A stretch of DNA of 64,000 nt from NCBI GenBank assembly GCA_003952965.2, contig RXIC02000013.1, positions 62,001-126,000 of the forward strand. The letters run 5' to 3'. Below, in pieces: positions 23,952 through 35,533 of this stretch. Origin of the DNA: Morella rubra (Eukaryota > Streptophyta > Magnoliopsida > Fagales > Myricaceae). How positions within the stretch are numbered: the stretch's first letter is position 1; each line of letters opens with the position of its first letter. The translations under genes were made by a program, and so were the position numbers. The notes beneath the pieces were generated by a model. The model had not been told where the DNA came from. It worked only from the letters and a program-made list of their open reading frames with translations, and ran no database searches.

Positions 23952-24689
23952 CATATCACAAGTTTTTTTTTTTACAATTTCCAGTTCATGAGATGCAATC
24001 ACTTTTATCCATAACCGAACACCCCAATACCACCTGTTTAGGACAAAACTCTACACCTTATTACTTAGTCTTGATTGTACTGCGTCCTTGGATGATAAAA
24101 ACACCTAAACAAGCAAGACACTAAATTAGGAAAAGAAAAGACAAAAGCTGAGGGGAAAGAAACGGTGCAGGCCAAACTACTTCTCTCTCTCTAGCACTTT
24201 CTCGTGGTCTCTTCCCCTTTTTCTTTTGGTCTCTCCTTCCTTTTCTCCTTCGGTCTTCTTTCCTTTGGTCACAAGGTTTTTCACGTCACTCTCCCTCATT
24301 TTCTCTTTCGGTCAGATGGGTTTCTCCTATGTCGCTCAGTTTTAGTCGAGTAAGTTTCTCTATATTCTTTTTGTTGACAACATAAGCAGAAAAACAACTA
24401 ACTAACGGTGAATTCCCCCTGGCCAGTCTACACACCCTTAAGCTAGGTCTAGACAATCATTGTAAATCATGTTGTACCCATATCATAAGCAGCCACCTAA
24501 ACTCCTCATCTCACATATCTATATTAACACGCAGATAATTTAAGATATGTGCCAATGACCAAACTTCATCTAAGTGATCAGATAAAACATGATAAGAGTG
24601 CATTTAATGCACACCATACGGGGCACATAGAAAAAGGTAACATAAAAAGTAAGCCTGGACATACAGGGCATCTGACCAAAAACCCCAAG

Positions 24690-25187
24690 TATTTAGCCCC
24701 AGACATCCCGAGCAATATAGTTGGGTAGCTCCCTGCCAGGCCTGTTCCAAGGCATCCCGGGCAATATAGGGCCGGGTAGCTTGGCAGTTCGCATGTCCTA
24801 GGGATTCCCCAGGTTCCCGATACAGGGCCTCTACTCACCCGGGAATGTCTGTCAAAACTCCCCGAGACTTGCTCGGGTCTCAAACTCCCGAGAACTGCTC
24901 GGGTCAGCTCACCCGGAAGTGCTGCTCTTGGTCATCCCGAGACTTTAGCTCCCAGTCATCCCGGGACTTCAACTTCCAGTTACCCGGGATCTTCCAAGAT
25001 TTTCCCTAGGCACTCCTGGCCTATCTTGTCAGACCCTATATCTGCCTGCCCAGTTACCCTTATAAATGTAAGCGCAAGGAAGAAAAATATTTCACATGAG
25101 CACATCTATTATAACTTATATCTTTTACATAAACACGATATTAAACAGCTATATTAAACAGGTGATAAACAAGGGAGGGGTGTTACA
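24690..25187 (+). repeat. Segment B, copy 2
   Basis: Direct repeat of 23070-23582 with small deletions, ending GGGGTGTTACA at the composite boundary. The 24-bp unit is shorter here. Between the copies, 23952-24690 has no gene. Confidence 0.8.
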
Positions 25188-26080
25188 CGCAACAAATCAT
25201 TAAATCTTATTTGCTTCACAAATTAAGGGATCAAACAATTACGGATTTGATATCTAACCCAACATTAGATTGGAACGAATAATAAACTAGTAGGCCTCCT
25301 AGTTATTAAACAGATAATCATGAAAATAGACACAAAAGAACATCCAATACTCAAAGCATAAATTAAACATTGAAAATAAATTAGATCTCACAGTTTTACT
25401 GATTCCGAGGCTTCCGTTTCCCTTCGACCAAGTATAAAAGTTTAGCCACAAGGGCCATGATGAAAACTCGAAGGAGAAGTTAGAAGAGAGGGGAGAGAGA
25501 GGCGGCTGGTTCAAAAGTTTGATGCTTCTCTTATACGTTCATTACAAGTGCTGCAACCCTAGCATATCTCTCCAATATATTCTAAAACTATAACAATATC
25601 AAAATCTGACTATTTAAGGAAAATATAAAAAATAAAATAGAGACCTAATAAAACTAAGAAAGTGGCGTCTTCCTCTGGAATTTTCGTGCACCAGGTCTGG
25701 AAACTTCCCAAAATTAACAGGTCAGATCCGCATATCAAGATTGCAATCTATGGAATGTTCCAGAACGTCAACAGTGCAGGTGATGCAACTTCAGGCCCGA
25801 TTTCGTCCATCATGCAGCCAGTATCTCTTAAAACTCAAAACATGAAAGTTGTATATATTTTTCTTGGCGTTCCATAGCATCTTGAATCATCTCAATCAGA
25901 GCTTGGATGAGAGATTTATGCCCCAATTACGAAGCCATGTCGAAACTGTCCAAAATCGCCCAATTAACTTCGTTTTGCACTTAATGCCTCCATTTGTATC
26001 CTAAATCAAAACATAAGAATAATTAGTACATTTAGGCACCAAATAAGTATAAAAGACTAAACATTAAGGAGAAAAATAAG

Positions 26081-26953
26081 ACATTTTGCATTCTCATCCG
26101 TGCACTTCAGGAAATTGTTGTAGGCATTATTTTTTTCCTGTTTTTAGTGTCATGGAAGCTTATTGTACCACTTTTCAGCACAATGAGCACTCTGAATATA
26201 TGGCAGCTAGGAAGACACTCATGAATTTAAGTTCATAAGAGTATATTAATATATAGTTGCATGAGGTACTCAGCTTTTCCACCCTCTCTTTTCTTGCATT
26301 TTGTGGTCGAATAGAATGGTTGATCTTTGCAACTTCTTAACATGATGAATGGAAATCCTACAGGATATCCACTCATTATGCTCGTCAAGGTTTAGGTATT
26401 TGAACATTAACAAAAGTAATTAGCAGTTGGATATAAAACGTGGCAATTCACTAGAAACGTTGTCTGCATATATAGTGGAAAGCAATACCATTAATATTTA
26501 GTGGTGGTGGTGGGTAGGGATATACTGAATGCATATTATACAAAATTAAGCACTTTCCAATATCTCATGAATGTAAGCAGGATATGGAAGAATCTAGCGT
26601 ACCAAGAGATCTATCCTCGTATGTGTTTCTCTAAAAATTGAGAACAATGAGATGGGTTAAGTTTCAACCATTTTTATTGATTGTGGCTGCTAGTTTTTGA
26701 CTAAATTCCTACCCTCCATCTCGAAATATCAGATTATCTGATTACTGTGCCGTTGTTTTCACTGGGCTTCTTCACTTCTTTTGCAGCACCTGTTCATTTC
26801 TGTATATGATAACAATGGTGGACTGAGCCAAGAATGATATATGGAACTCAGATAGCCTTTTTACGAGAAAGATGCTTCGATCTGGGGGGGTGTATCCCCC
26901 TTCATTTCCTTCTTACAATCCTTTGATAAAATGAATTGTATAAGAAGAGCTGA
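26081..26953. other. Region downstream of the ALMT remnant, no gene seen
   Basis: AT-rich sequence with only short open frames. It may contain the ALMT 3' untranslated region near 26900-26950. Confidence 0.5.
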
Positions 26954-27895
26954 TCAGACAGGTTGAAAGTCCTTCGTGGTTTCGTTGTCTTTCTGTTGAT
27001 CTGGCAAAAAATGGTTGCTCAACTCATTTTTCGTGCTTTTCTCATTGCTTGCAGTCTCGAATTCAGCCAAGTCTGCTAGTTCTTCAACAGCATCGACAAT
27101 GCCATTGACCCGTGTGGCAATTTCGATCAATAAAGAAGCTGAAGTTACTAGTGGAATAATCTCCAGAAGATCAGGCATTGTCTCCATTGTTCTGGAGGCT
27201 GGCTCTATTTTCTTATTTTCATGGATTTCAACTTGTGAGGAGAATTGAATAAGCTTGGAAGGGATTTTAAGTTAGCTCGGAGCTCTTCTACTGCACTGTT
27301 CATTTCTCCAACCACGCAGTGCATGTTAGATGATTTCTTCATGCTCTTGGCTGTAGTTGCTAGCTCTCTTATGACACTTGAAGAGTTGGAGCTTACTTTC
27401 AGAGAAATGTTGCTGATATGCTTCTTAAATTCCTCAGGGGCCTGTTGAAATAGAAGTGTTTGGAGCTTGCATTTAGTGTTCTCCATGCCGAATGATATAT
27501 TAATGGAGTACAGGAACTTGGGTTACCTGATTTTCTGAATTAATGCAGCCATTGAGAGCCTCTATGCAACAAGCACAGCTGCGCATTGATGCCCCAATTT
27601 TGATGTATTGTTTCCATGGGTGCCCAAAGTTGAAGCGGCCATGGGCTGGTTCCCATTGAGCGAAATTGGCCTGAGTAAAGCAATAGGCATTCTTAATCAA
27701 TTCAATGAAATAACATACGACAAAGCTTAAAGAATCAATTAATGCTTGGTCCTGTCACAAACCATAGATTCTTCTGTTGCCTTAGAACTCAGTACACATT
27801 TGTAGCCTTGCAGTTTCTTCTGACATTCCTTGTTCCTTTCAACAAGGCTGCCACCCTCTTGGAAAATATTCGTTTACACATCCTGAATATTGGAA
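26954..27895 (-). pseudogene. ALMT: ALMT-family malate channel, 3' exons only, frameshifted
   Basis: ALMT proteins are plant anion channels that export malate; the family has an N-terminal membrane domain and a cytosolic C-terminal half. Only the C-terminal half is visible. Exon a (27763 to about 27895) gives GYKCVLSSKATEES. Exon b (27527-27670) gives NFAQWEPAHGRFNFGHPW, the family's WEP signature, then GASMRSCACCIEALNG. Exon c (27441 downward) gives VGEMNSAVEELRANLKSLP, then EIIPLVTSASLLIEIATR and VDAVEELADLAEF, ending in a stop at 26954-26956. Splice sites between a, b and c are GT-AG. Two frame breaks occur, one in exon a near EYF and one in exon c at an A-rich tract near 27205. The membrane-domain exons, expected above 27895, are absent and replaced by odd-composition DNA. 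It is a truncated pseudogene or a gene damaged by assembly. Confidence 0.88.
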
Positions 27896-27989
27896 ACGAA
27901 AGATCCTCAACGAAAGTGGCATTATTTATATATATATAATTCTAATATTACCATACATATATGCATTTGTGTTACAGAGTTATACACCT

Positions 27990-29270
27990 TTCCAGATATT
28001 CACAGCTTGTCATCGTTACCGGTTTCGATTAGACTACGGTTAGCTCTTGACGCACCCCAAATAGGGGCTACAGCATGCTCAACCTCGAGTAATGTCAGCA
28101 GGTGATTATGTGCCTATGTGACAGTTAATTAGCTGCGAACTACTGTCTCATTGGAGTGTTTGGCCATTGTCTAGGATTATTTTACACTTCCTGATAACTA
28201 TCGCCGATTATCTGAGAACCAAGCTAAAGGTACTCTCGTTTCGGCCGCCGCCCGTTGCCTCTTTCCGATCTCGAGGCCCGGGGTGGTGTCGTGAGGATGA
28301 TATTATATAGCGCCGTATGTCAGAACCGGACTTTCACAGATAGTGAAGAATCGTTTGAGAGACGCGTCGTCTGTCGGAATTGACGAAGACTCACTAAGTA
28401 TTCACGTATGTCGTCTACTAATTAGTTGGATTGTGAAGAAATCTACGCGTGTGTTGCTATAGTATATGGTAGTTGGATGGCATTACGTTACAGACGTAAC
28501 TAGGGATATTAACTGTCGGTCTCTCGCAACACAAGGTTACCACAGGTTCACACTTCATTGTCGCCGTCCTGTATTGATTTAGCACATGCATATGAATGCA
28601 CCGTAGTCTGCATAGTACAGAATCTCAGCGATATTAAGTCTCCACTACACTCCCTGACTCGGCAATACTTTTTACTCAGTGATTTGGCTCCTGCGACCTG
28701 CCATTCAGTCAAGGGCCATATGTTCATATACTGTTATGGTCTTATTGCAAGCCAAGTGCTATGAACACATTGTCCGTATTGTTACATGTTGGTGAGATTA
28801 TTACAGTATTATTAGGTTCGTGATCAGGTGGGATGGGTTGACAGTGAAGTGATTTGTATGTGAACTGCCAGCATGTGGTTTCATTGACAACAAATCTGTT
28901 ATGTTGCCCAATAAGATATCCTACCGACACCACTTGTACATAGGCCTCATTTTAGTTACGAGAGAGACGCAGTTATGCTACCCCTACTATTTTAGAACAA
29001 TGGACCACTTTTTCTGGAGGTCAAATCTTTCTCCGGGAACTTCTTCATGCTTGCCTGCAAAGCCTTCACACTTTTCATGGTTCCCACGCTTTTTTGATAG
29101 ATTATATTCATTTTACATCGACCAAGTCAAGACATCGCGCGGTCAGTGTCTTCGTCCTCCGGCTAAAGATCTCTTAGAGAATTCATCGGGCCCACTCTTT
29201 ATTTCTCTCTCTCTATATTCCACTTCCACATTGTGTTATTTTCCTATTCTTGGAGCCATTGCTTATTAAT
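27990..29270. other. Odd-composition block 1
   Basis: Starts abruptly a short way beyond the ALMT exons. It looks CpG-rich and without the homopolymer runs or TE signatures seen elsewhere. Open frames are short and overlap on both strands, with no recognisable domain. Texture resembles 3230-4277 and 30360-31565. Edges are by eye. Confidence 0.4.
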
Positions 29271-29922
29271 TGGTTGGCTGGATTTCATATGTGTGGTTCA
29301 CTGCACGCACAGCTGTGAGATACGACTGAGTAAAAGAATTTGCTTAAAAGATCCTTCTTTTAATTTGCCCATTTGCAAGGGGAGGTTTAGCCTTAGATGA
29401 TCGAACAGGACGACAACTGAACTTTGTATATATACCAAACGAGTATTTAGCATTCCATATTGCTTTCAAAGAAATCCAACTATTTAATCCAGTGGCGTGG
29501 CCAGATACTTTTTCGTTTCCCTTTTTGTTTTGCTTTATCTATTTATTTTCTTTTTGGCAGACATAAGCATGAAGATGTAAATTAAAGGACCATTTCTTAC
29601 ACTTTTTGGGTAGGTAAGCTGGCTGGGAATATGGGACAATCCGGGAATATGCAAAGAAAAAACTTCCACATCAAATTCCAATCAGCAAGACCTACATGAG
29701 TAACCAATTAAAGAAGTTATTCCACATTAAGTCCAAATTTTATGTGGGCATTGTTTTGATATAATAAATCGACTCATATCATTGATGGCTTTGTTTTCTG
29801 GTATATGGAAATGAGCCAGCCTCAGCTTGATTCCTCCTAGTTTACGGATTTATCTTGCCCAAAACATAGGCTAAAGTCGTGATCTTGTTGCGCGTCTCAA
29901 GTATATTCTAATATATAATATC

Positions 29923-30345
29923 TCAGATCAGAAAGAAATTAAAGAAGTATATCCTAATAATTGCAATTGGCCTGTCACTTCCATTTGATTTTTCTTGGTA
30001 AACATTACATTGAAACGCTGTGATATACGTAAGCTCTTCCACTGAGGGGAAATACCCTAGCAATATTAAATATTCCAGGCGATTTGGACAGCTCTTTTTC
30101 TTTGCAACACTTTGTCCTTGGACCAAGACGAATCTATAATACCAAACATCGATGATGTCAGATAACATATCTTGACCTAAAATCTTTTCAACGCAAACGC
30201 ATATATCATGATTAGAGATTTCACTATCTAATTCTCCGAGGCCCTCTCTGCATCTGAGTTCTAACTGTTCGTTTCTGTCTTCCGTCTCTATTAGGGTCTT
30301 GCATCGGATGCTCTCCTTCGCATCTACTTCCCATGATTGGAACAT
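29923..30345 (-). CDS. Uncharacterised ORF, 140 codons
   Basis: Not recognised. The minus-strand frame encodes a Glu-rich first half (with SWEVDAKES, then LGELDSEISNHD) and a more hydrophobic second half (ILGQDMLSDIIDVWYYRF, LEYLILLGYFPSVEELTY). The composition looks protein-like rather than random, and it lies in a block of normal-looking DNA (29270-30350) between two odd-composition blocks. It could be one exon of a larger gene, since the last residues run into a T-rich tract that could be an intron or end. No neighbouring exon could be joined with confidence. Chance ORF is still possible. Confidence 0.35.
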   Translation of the reverse strand: MFQSWEVDAKESIRCKTLIETEDRNEQLELRCREGLGELDSEISNHDICVCVEKILGQDMLSDIIDVWYYRFVLVQGQSVAKKKSCPNRLEYLILLGYFPSVEELTYITAFQCNVYQEKSNGSDRPIAIIRIYFFNFFLI

Positions 30346-30359
30346 TATCTGAAAGACTA

Positions 30360-31565
30360 CTTCGAAAGATTTATGCTCAGACCATTAGTAGTATATATAC
30401 TATTTATATCATCGTCTTCATACATAGGCGATGCTAGCTTGATTTGTTCATTCCGTTCTTGGTTAGTCCTTGCGGACATATTTTGTGTCATTTAATTATT
30501 GTTCTCCTCATTCGCATTATTTAGCTTCGTCACTAGTTAAACATGTCAGATAAACGATCCACTATCGTAATTTTATCTTGTCCTTTTAATGCTCAATTTT
30601 GAATTCTGTTAGCACATAGTTGGGAAGGTTATTCTGATACTCTGTGTGCTAGATAGGGAGATATAGTTCATCTGATATTTGGAATTGCTATTCACCATCT
30701 GCATCATATCACAACGATTTGTGTCGCATCATTTACCTGATCATGCGTGTGTATGTATTCGATGATTTCTGCGGACAATCACATCTGCAAAACGACACAC
30801 GCCGTTCGACTGCTTTCGTGGCTGTAGCAATGTGGACATTAGACTCTCTCGAGATACCGGTTTGTGAATAAGGGAAATTGCGGAACCTAACTATTATCAA
30901 GCCTGTCTATAAGTCAAGGTTTAGGGCGCAAGACCCTAGATGAACGTAGGTGTCGGGACCTAGATTCTCCTCATTTAGGTTATCAACTAAAGCGTGTGGA
31001 GCCCTCAATTAATAAGGTACTATTAGAAACTCTTTTGTCAATACTTAGGCGATGTATCAGTGGACTTCTTGGATATGAAGGAATAGAGCATGACCTCGCG
31101 TTTACTCGTCGGCCGCTCCGTGACCTGCACAGATTCTACGTCATGTACAGATTGGACAATACATAAAGGTCAGTGAATCTCGAGAAAATGTTAGAGTAGG
31201 TTAGGTATTTTCCGGGTTGTTATTTGGCCTCATGCTTAGTTGTTACCTTGTTTTGTTTTGATTTATTTAAGGTCTTGTTCTATTACATGGGGTCAGCTTT
31301 GGTATATGCTCCTCATTTCCATTTCGACTTAGGAGATAGCTTACTATTTCTAATAATTTAGTCTTGGAGGGTCTTGGAACTGGCCATTTGCCTGACTAGC
31401 CCGCTACGTTTTTGGTAAATGCTAACCGCGTTGCTAACTTTATCTAATCAGTTTCTCTGTCGGCTTCCTCGTCGCACCCCATCAAACCGCAAACCCTTAT
31501 GACATCATCCGTTTTCTATTAGTCTTCCGTGACCCCACTCGATCAACACTATCGTTAAGGTTTTC
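30360..31565. other. Odd-composition block 2, ending at an assembly gap
   Basis: Similar texture to 27990-29270: no gene, no TE motif, relatively many CpG. It runs directly into the 101-base N run. Confidence 0.4.
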
Positions 31566-31666
31566 NNNNNNNNNNNNNNNNNNNNNNNNNNNNNNNNNNN
31601 NNNNNNNNNNNNNNNNNNNNNNNNNNNNNNNNNNNNNNNNNNNNNNNNNNNNNNNNNNNNNNNNNN
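31566..31666. other. Assembly gap (101 N)
   Basis: A run of 101 undetermined bases. It hides the left end of the hAT-like element that follows. Confidence 1.
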
Positions 31667-32291
31667 TTACCCTTGCTGGAATTCCAGCAATGCCGGTACC
31701 AAAATTCTGGAACCGGATGCCGGAATTACGGCAAGGGAAAATCCAGGCGCTTTGTATTGGATTTGGGCCCAATTCCGCCCAGAAAATGGCCCATACCGCC
31801 AGTTTTTTGGGCTTCACTTTGATTCTGTGGGTGGCTCGGTGAGAGACACAGAGAGAGAGAGAGAGATCAAGAGAGAGGAGCCGGGAGCAGCATGGCTGTA
31901 GGCAAAGAGACAGAGACAGGGGGCAGCACAGGGGAGAAGAGAGAGAGTTGAGAGTGAGAGAGAGAGAGAGATGTTCATTTCGTGAGTGATAGAATGAGAG
32001 GAGAGCAGGAGAGGATAGATGGAGAGGGAGAGCGAATGGTCAAAGTGAATCAGAGGTATGGAGGGTCTAGGGTTTAAGTTTTAATTTTTTTTTTTTTGAA
32101 AAATCTGAATATTTAACAATGCAGATTTCAAAAAAAAAATTACGGTATCGGAAATTCCGTGCGTCTCGACGAAATTCCGCATTCGGTTCCGCATTAGGCA
32201 GCCTACCGGTTAGGCAGGAACCTATGGCCGGATGCGGGTGCCAGAACTGGAACCGGAATTCCAATTCCAGCGGTAAAAATGCCCACCCTTA
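31667..32291. mobile_element. hAT-like non-autonomous element, left end in gap
   Basis: The two ends carry matching GGAATTCC/CCGG-rich subterminal sequence in opposite orientation, and the right end is CCCACCCTTA (32282-32291). Its reverse complement TAAGGGTGG matches the left end of the decayed hAT element at 36053. A GA repeat lies near 31850-31866. No transposase. The open frames inside are by-products of the repeated subterminal sequence. Confidence 0.6.
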
Positions 32292-32492
32292 CAAAGACCC
32301 AAAAAAACCTACAGTATAAAATAAAATTAACCAACTCCTTTATATATTGAGAAGGGAACCAAGAATCTGTTTTTTTTTTTTTGGATAAAATAAGCTAATT
32401 GCTTCATGTAGAAAAAATGCCCCCCCCAGACTTTGAACTAAAATCATGTTTTGGAAAAGAATAAGGTATTAACCAAAAACCATAGCTTTTCC

Positions 32493-32945
32493 CTAATTAG
32501 GCTTCATGGTGTAACAACGAGAAAAGGAGAAAACGGGGGAAGGCAAGCCAAAAGGAAGCAAGCAAGCTTGTGCAAGAGACCAATTAATCAAATTCTCCCA
32601 GCTTCTGTCAGCTCTAGGAGCTCCACACTTGTCTCCTAATAAGAACCAAATTTTTAGGGAGAAAGAGCATGTGAAAAACAAATGATCAAGAATCTCCTCA
32701 GCACACCTGCATAGGAGATACCTACTAGCCACGGAGACTCCCTTCCGTTGCAGCCAATCCTGGGTCAAAAGTTTCTGGTGTACAGCAAGCCAAAGTATGA
32801 AGGCATGCCTGGGGGTCGCACCTTTCCCCCATACCAGCTTATGCCACCCCCACTTTCTATCTCTCCTCCCTCCCATTTCAGCTGCACTCCTTGTGGTGAA
32901 CTTCCCCGACCTGTTCACGCACCAACACCATGTCCTTCCTGCTCA
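32493..32945 (-). pseudogene. LINE 3' fragment with RT zinc-binding domain
   Basis: The minus-strand frame of 141 codons contains WHKLVWGKGATPRHAFILW, LLTQDWLQRKG, LLCRCAEEILDHLFFTC and IWFLLG. This is the zinc-binding domain (zf-RVT) found after reverse transcriptase in plant L1-type LINEs, with the C..C..H..C pattern visible. The RT core is missing, so this is a 5'-truncated dead copy. A 76-bp piece of its tail is repeated at 35945-36020, beyond the PPR gene. Confidence 0.85.
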
Positions 32946-33164
32946 GCACTGGATTAAAATTAATAGTCAGATTTCTGCCACTACATGGACTGAGAATTAA
33001 AAAGTGATCTCGCAAGAATACCTTACATTGGTCCAAGAGTTCAGAGAACCAAGGCATCGTACGGAATCACAACAGGAGTCTTCTCCATTAGCTTTTATGG
33101 GAAGAGATGAAAGCTGCAAGCAAAAATAAGTGTAACCCCATAAATTTCAGTCTAATGTCAGTCA

Positions 33165-35477
33165 CTACCAGTAGTCACAGCAAGAACACAATCCATGCTC
33201 AAAATGATGAAAGCGGTTTGAGTCTCTGACGACAATCTCCTTTTGGAGCAGATCTGATGCTAACTTCATGAAATTATGACAATCCACACAAATTCGGATG
33301 TTCTTGTTTATTCTTATTACTCTCCCTCCACAACATAAACCGCCTTTATTCATTAAGGCAAAGACCAAAGCTAGCTTCTCACTGTGATAGTAAAGTTGCT
33401 CCTCTTTGTGCTCCTCTTCTATGTCATGCAATGACAAGTTTGTCTGCGGCACATAGCCCATCTCCTTTAACTGCCCAATCAGTCCTTCAAGCTGCCTGCA
33501 TATCACCTCCCTTTCTGGATGAAGCTGGCCTCCAGAGGAAAATTCATGCACCCAGTTCCCAATCTCAACCCAGCTTAATCCTGGCTCCTTTCTCACACTA
33601 GACCCTTTCATTTCATTTCTAATTACACTCGCTTTATCAAAATTTCTGCCAAAGGAATATATGTTAGACATTTGTACATAACTTAATGAATTGGCTGGAT
33701 CCAAAGCCTTCAATTTATCTGCTGCTAACTTAGCCAACCTTGTGTCACCATGCTTTCTACATGAACCAAGAAGCGTGCTCCAAATTACAGAATCAGGCTC
33801 CATTGGCATCCTATTTATAAGTTCCTCAGCCTCAAGAACTTGCCCAGCTCGCCCAAAAATGTCAATCATGCAGGCATAGTGATCAAGTTGAGGAATCATT
33901 CCATATTTCCCAAACATAGACTCAAAGATTTTGATTCCTTCAACTACCAGTTCAGCATGGCTGCAAGCTGAGAGCAGAGTAACTAAGGTAGTAGGATCAG
34001 GTTGGAGATCCATTTGTGAAAAGAGTTGTAATGCTTCTCTAGCTCTCCCATGCAAGGCATATGCCTTTAGCATTGAGTTCCACGAAACCAAATCCCCAGA
34101 TCTGATTTCATTAAAAACTTGCTTAGACAAAGCAATGGAGCCACACCTAGCATACGCGTGGATCAAGGCATTTGCAAGCACAGTGTCACCTTCAAAGCCG
34201 GCTTTAATAATTTGCGAATGAACTGTCAAAGCATGCCTCTCAGTCACAAGGCCTGCACAAGCTTTCAAGACAATAGAGAAAGTATACCAATCTGGAGTTA
34301 AGTCCTCTTGTCGCAACTGACGGAACAGAAAAAGAGCTTGTTGTGGGTCCCGTTCTGCAAATGCTGTTATTATGCCTGTCCATGAAACTATATCTCGACA
34401 ACAACTTGTCTCCAAGAAAAGCCTATGACTGTGGACAATATCTCCGAAATCCGAGTAAGATTTAACCAATGCAGTTATTACTTCAATTTCTGAGATAAAC
34501 CCAGTTTTGATTGTGAGACAATGCAACTGAAAACAAAAATTGAGAATCACGTCAACATCATTGCCAGTGCCACCCAAGGAAGAAAAGACGCTGAGAAGCG
34601 TGGCACGATCAAACCCAATTCCCTCACGGAGCATTTGCATAAAAAGATCCATAGCTTGAGCCCCAAGCCCGCGAAACTGAAATCCTGAAATCAACGAATT
34701 CCAAGAAATAAGATTGGGAAATTCTATGGTCTTGAACACATTCCAAGCCTCATCCCTATCATCAATACTAACCCCACCATAACCACAGCTCTTGCAATAC
34801 ATCGTAATAAGAGCATTGGCAACATAAACACAAGCATCCAAAGACATTTTCAACGCAAGGGCATGTACCAACCGGCCTCGGACACCATTCCACTGACCAC
34901 AGGAACAAAGCACACTTGCCACAGCAAACTCATTTGGGCGGCAGTCCATCAACATGTTCGAAAATAGACGAAAACACTCGTTGGCTCGCCTGTGTTGTGC
35001 GTACCCAGAAATGAGAGCAGTCCAAGAAACAACGTTTCTCTTCGGCATTCCGTCAAATAGGTAGTGGGCGACGTTCAAGTAGCCACATTTTGAATACATG
35101 TTGATGAGATGGTTAGCGACAATCAGGTCAGAGGAGTTGGCGGGGCTGTAGGAAAGCATGTGGCGGTGCAGAGATATTCCTTCATGGATGCATTTGTGAT
35201 GAGAGCATGCGTGGAAGAGAGTGGCATAGGTTCGGTGAGAGTGGGGCGGTGCTACGGTGTAGAACAGTGAAAGAGCTTCGCAGAGGTGGCTGCGCGTGTC
35301 GAGGAGGCGTACCTTCTCAAGAAGGTTGTGGGCTTCGTTCTCGAGGCTAGGCACTGTGAGGATACTCGTCGAGCCGAAGTATCGGAAAGAGACGTAACAC
35401 GCGCGCATGTCTGAGCGTGGCATTCTGGACGACTTACTCTTTCCACAATTTGCACAAACTATCATCGCAGTCATCAT
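33165..35477 (-). CDS. DYW-subgroup pentatricopeptide repeat protein
   Basis: A 770-residue intronless frame of tandem PPR motifs (for example NVVSWTALISGYAQHRRANE and LVSWNSMLKAYALHGRARE), then E-type motifs and a complete C-terminal DYW domain. The DYW deaminase-like signature is intact: HSE at 698-700, CVDCH at 730-734, CSCC at 764-767, and terminal DYW. Proteins of this class bind organelle transcripts in mitochondria or plastids and specify C-to-U editing. From memory it resembles Arabidopsis At1g71420 throughout, including length (about 745). The first ATG is at 35477, but a second ATG at codon 24 (MRACYVSFRYFG) gives a more presequence-like N terminus and could be the true start. A MITE lies only 65 bp upstream, so promoter elements must be within or beyond it. 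No frameshift was seen. Confidence 0.94.
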   Translation of the reverse strand: MMTAMIVCANCGKSKSSRMPRSDMRACYVSFRYFGSTSILTVPSLENEAHNLLEKVRLLDTRSHLCEALSLFYTVAPPHSHRTYATLFHACSHHKCIHEGISLHRHMLSYSPANSSDLIVANHLINMYSKCGYLNVAHYLFDGMPKRNVVSWTALISGYAQHRRANECFRLFSNMLMDCRPNEFAVASVLCSCGQWNGVRGRLVHALALKMSLDACVYVANALITMYCKSCGYGGVSIDDRDEAWNVFKTIEFPNLISWNSLISGFQFRGLGAQAMDLFMQMLREGIGFDRATLLSVFSSLGGTGNDVDVILNFCFQLHCLTIKTGFISEIEVITALVKSYSDFGDIVHSHRLFLETSCCRDIVSWTGIITAFAERDPQQALFLFRQLRQEDLTPDWYTFSIVLKACAGLVTERHALTVHSQIIKAGFEGDTVLANALIHAYARCGSIALSKQVFNEIRSGDLVSWNSMLKAYALHGRAREALQLFSQMDLQPDPTTLVTLLSACSHAELVVEGIKIFESMFGKYGMIPQLDHYACMIDIFGRAGQVLEAEELINRMPMEPDSVIWSTLLGSCRKHGDTRLAKLAADKLKALDPANSLSYVQMSNIYSFGRNFDKASVIRNEMKGSSVRKEPGLSWVEIGNWVHEFSSGGQLHPEREVICRQLEGLIGQLKEMGYVPQTNLSLHDIEEEHKEEQLYYHSEKLALVFALMNKGGLCCGGRVIRINKNIRICVDCHNFMKLASDLLQKEIVVRDSNRFHHFEHGLCSCCDYW

Positions 35478-35533
35478 CCAGTTGGAAAAATCCTTCAGTC
35501 ACCGGAACGTACCGACAATAGACAAGACAAAGG

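Larger units (their letters stand above)
21528..25187. mobile_element. Rearranged Gypsy-derived composite element
   Basis: The block begins TGTCACGCCC and ends GGGGTGTTACA, flanked by CGCAG and CGCAA (four of five bases match). Inside are: LTR-like segment A (21528-21895) and its inverted copy (23582-23951); DNA homologous to the solo LTR in reverse (about 22370-22870); a Gypsy RNase H fragment (22906-23075, minus); and segment B (about 23070-23582) repeated directly at about 24690-25187. The arrangement is not that of a standard LTR element, so nested insertion and recombination must have occurred. Sequence on either side (20996-21522 and 25188-26080) may be one interrupted older repeat. Confidence 0.6.
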
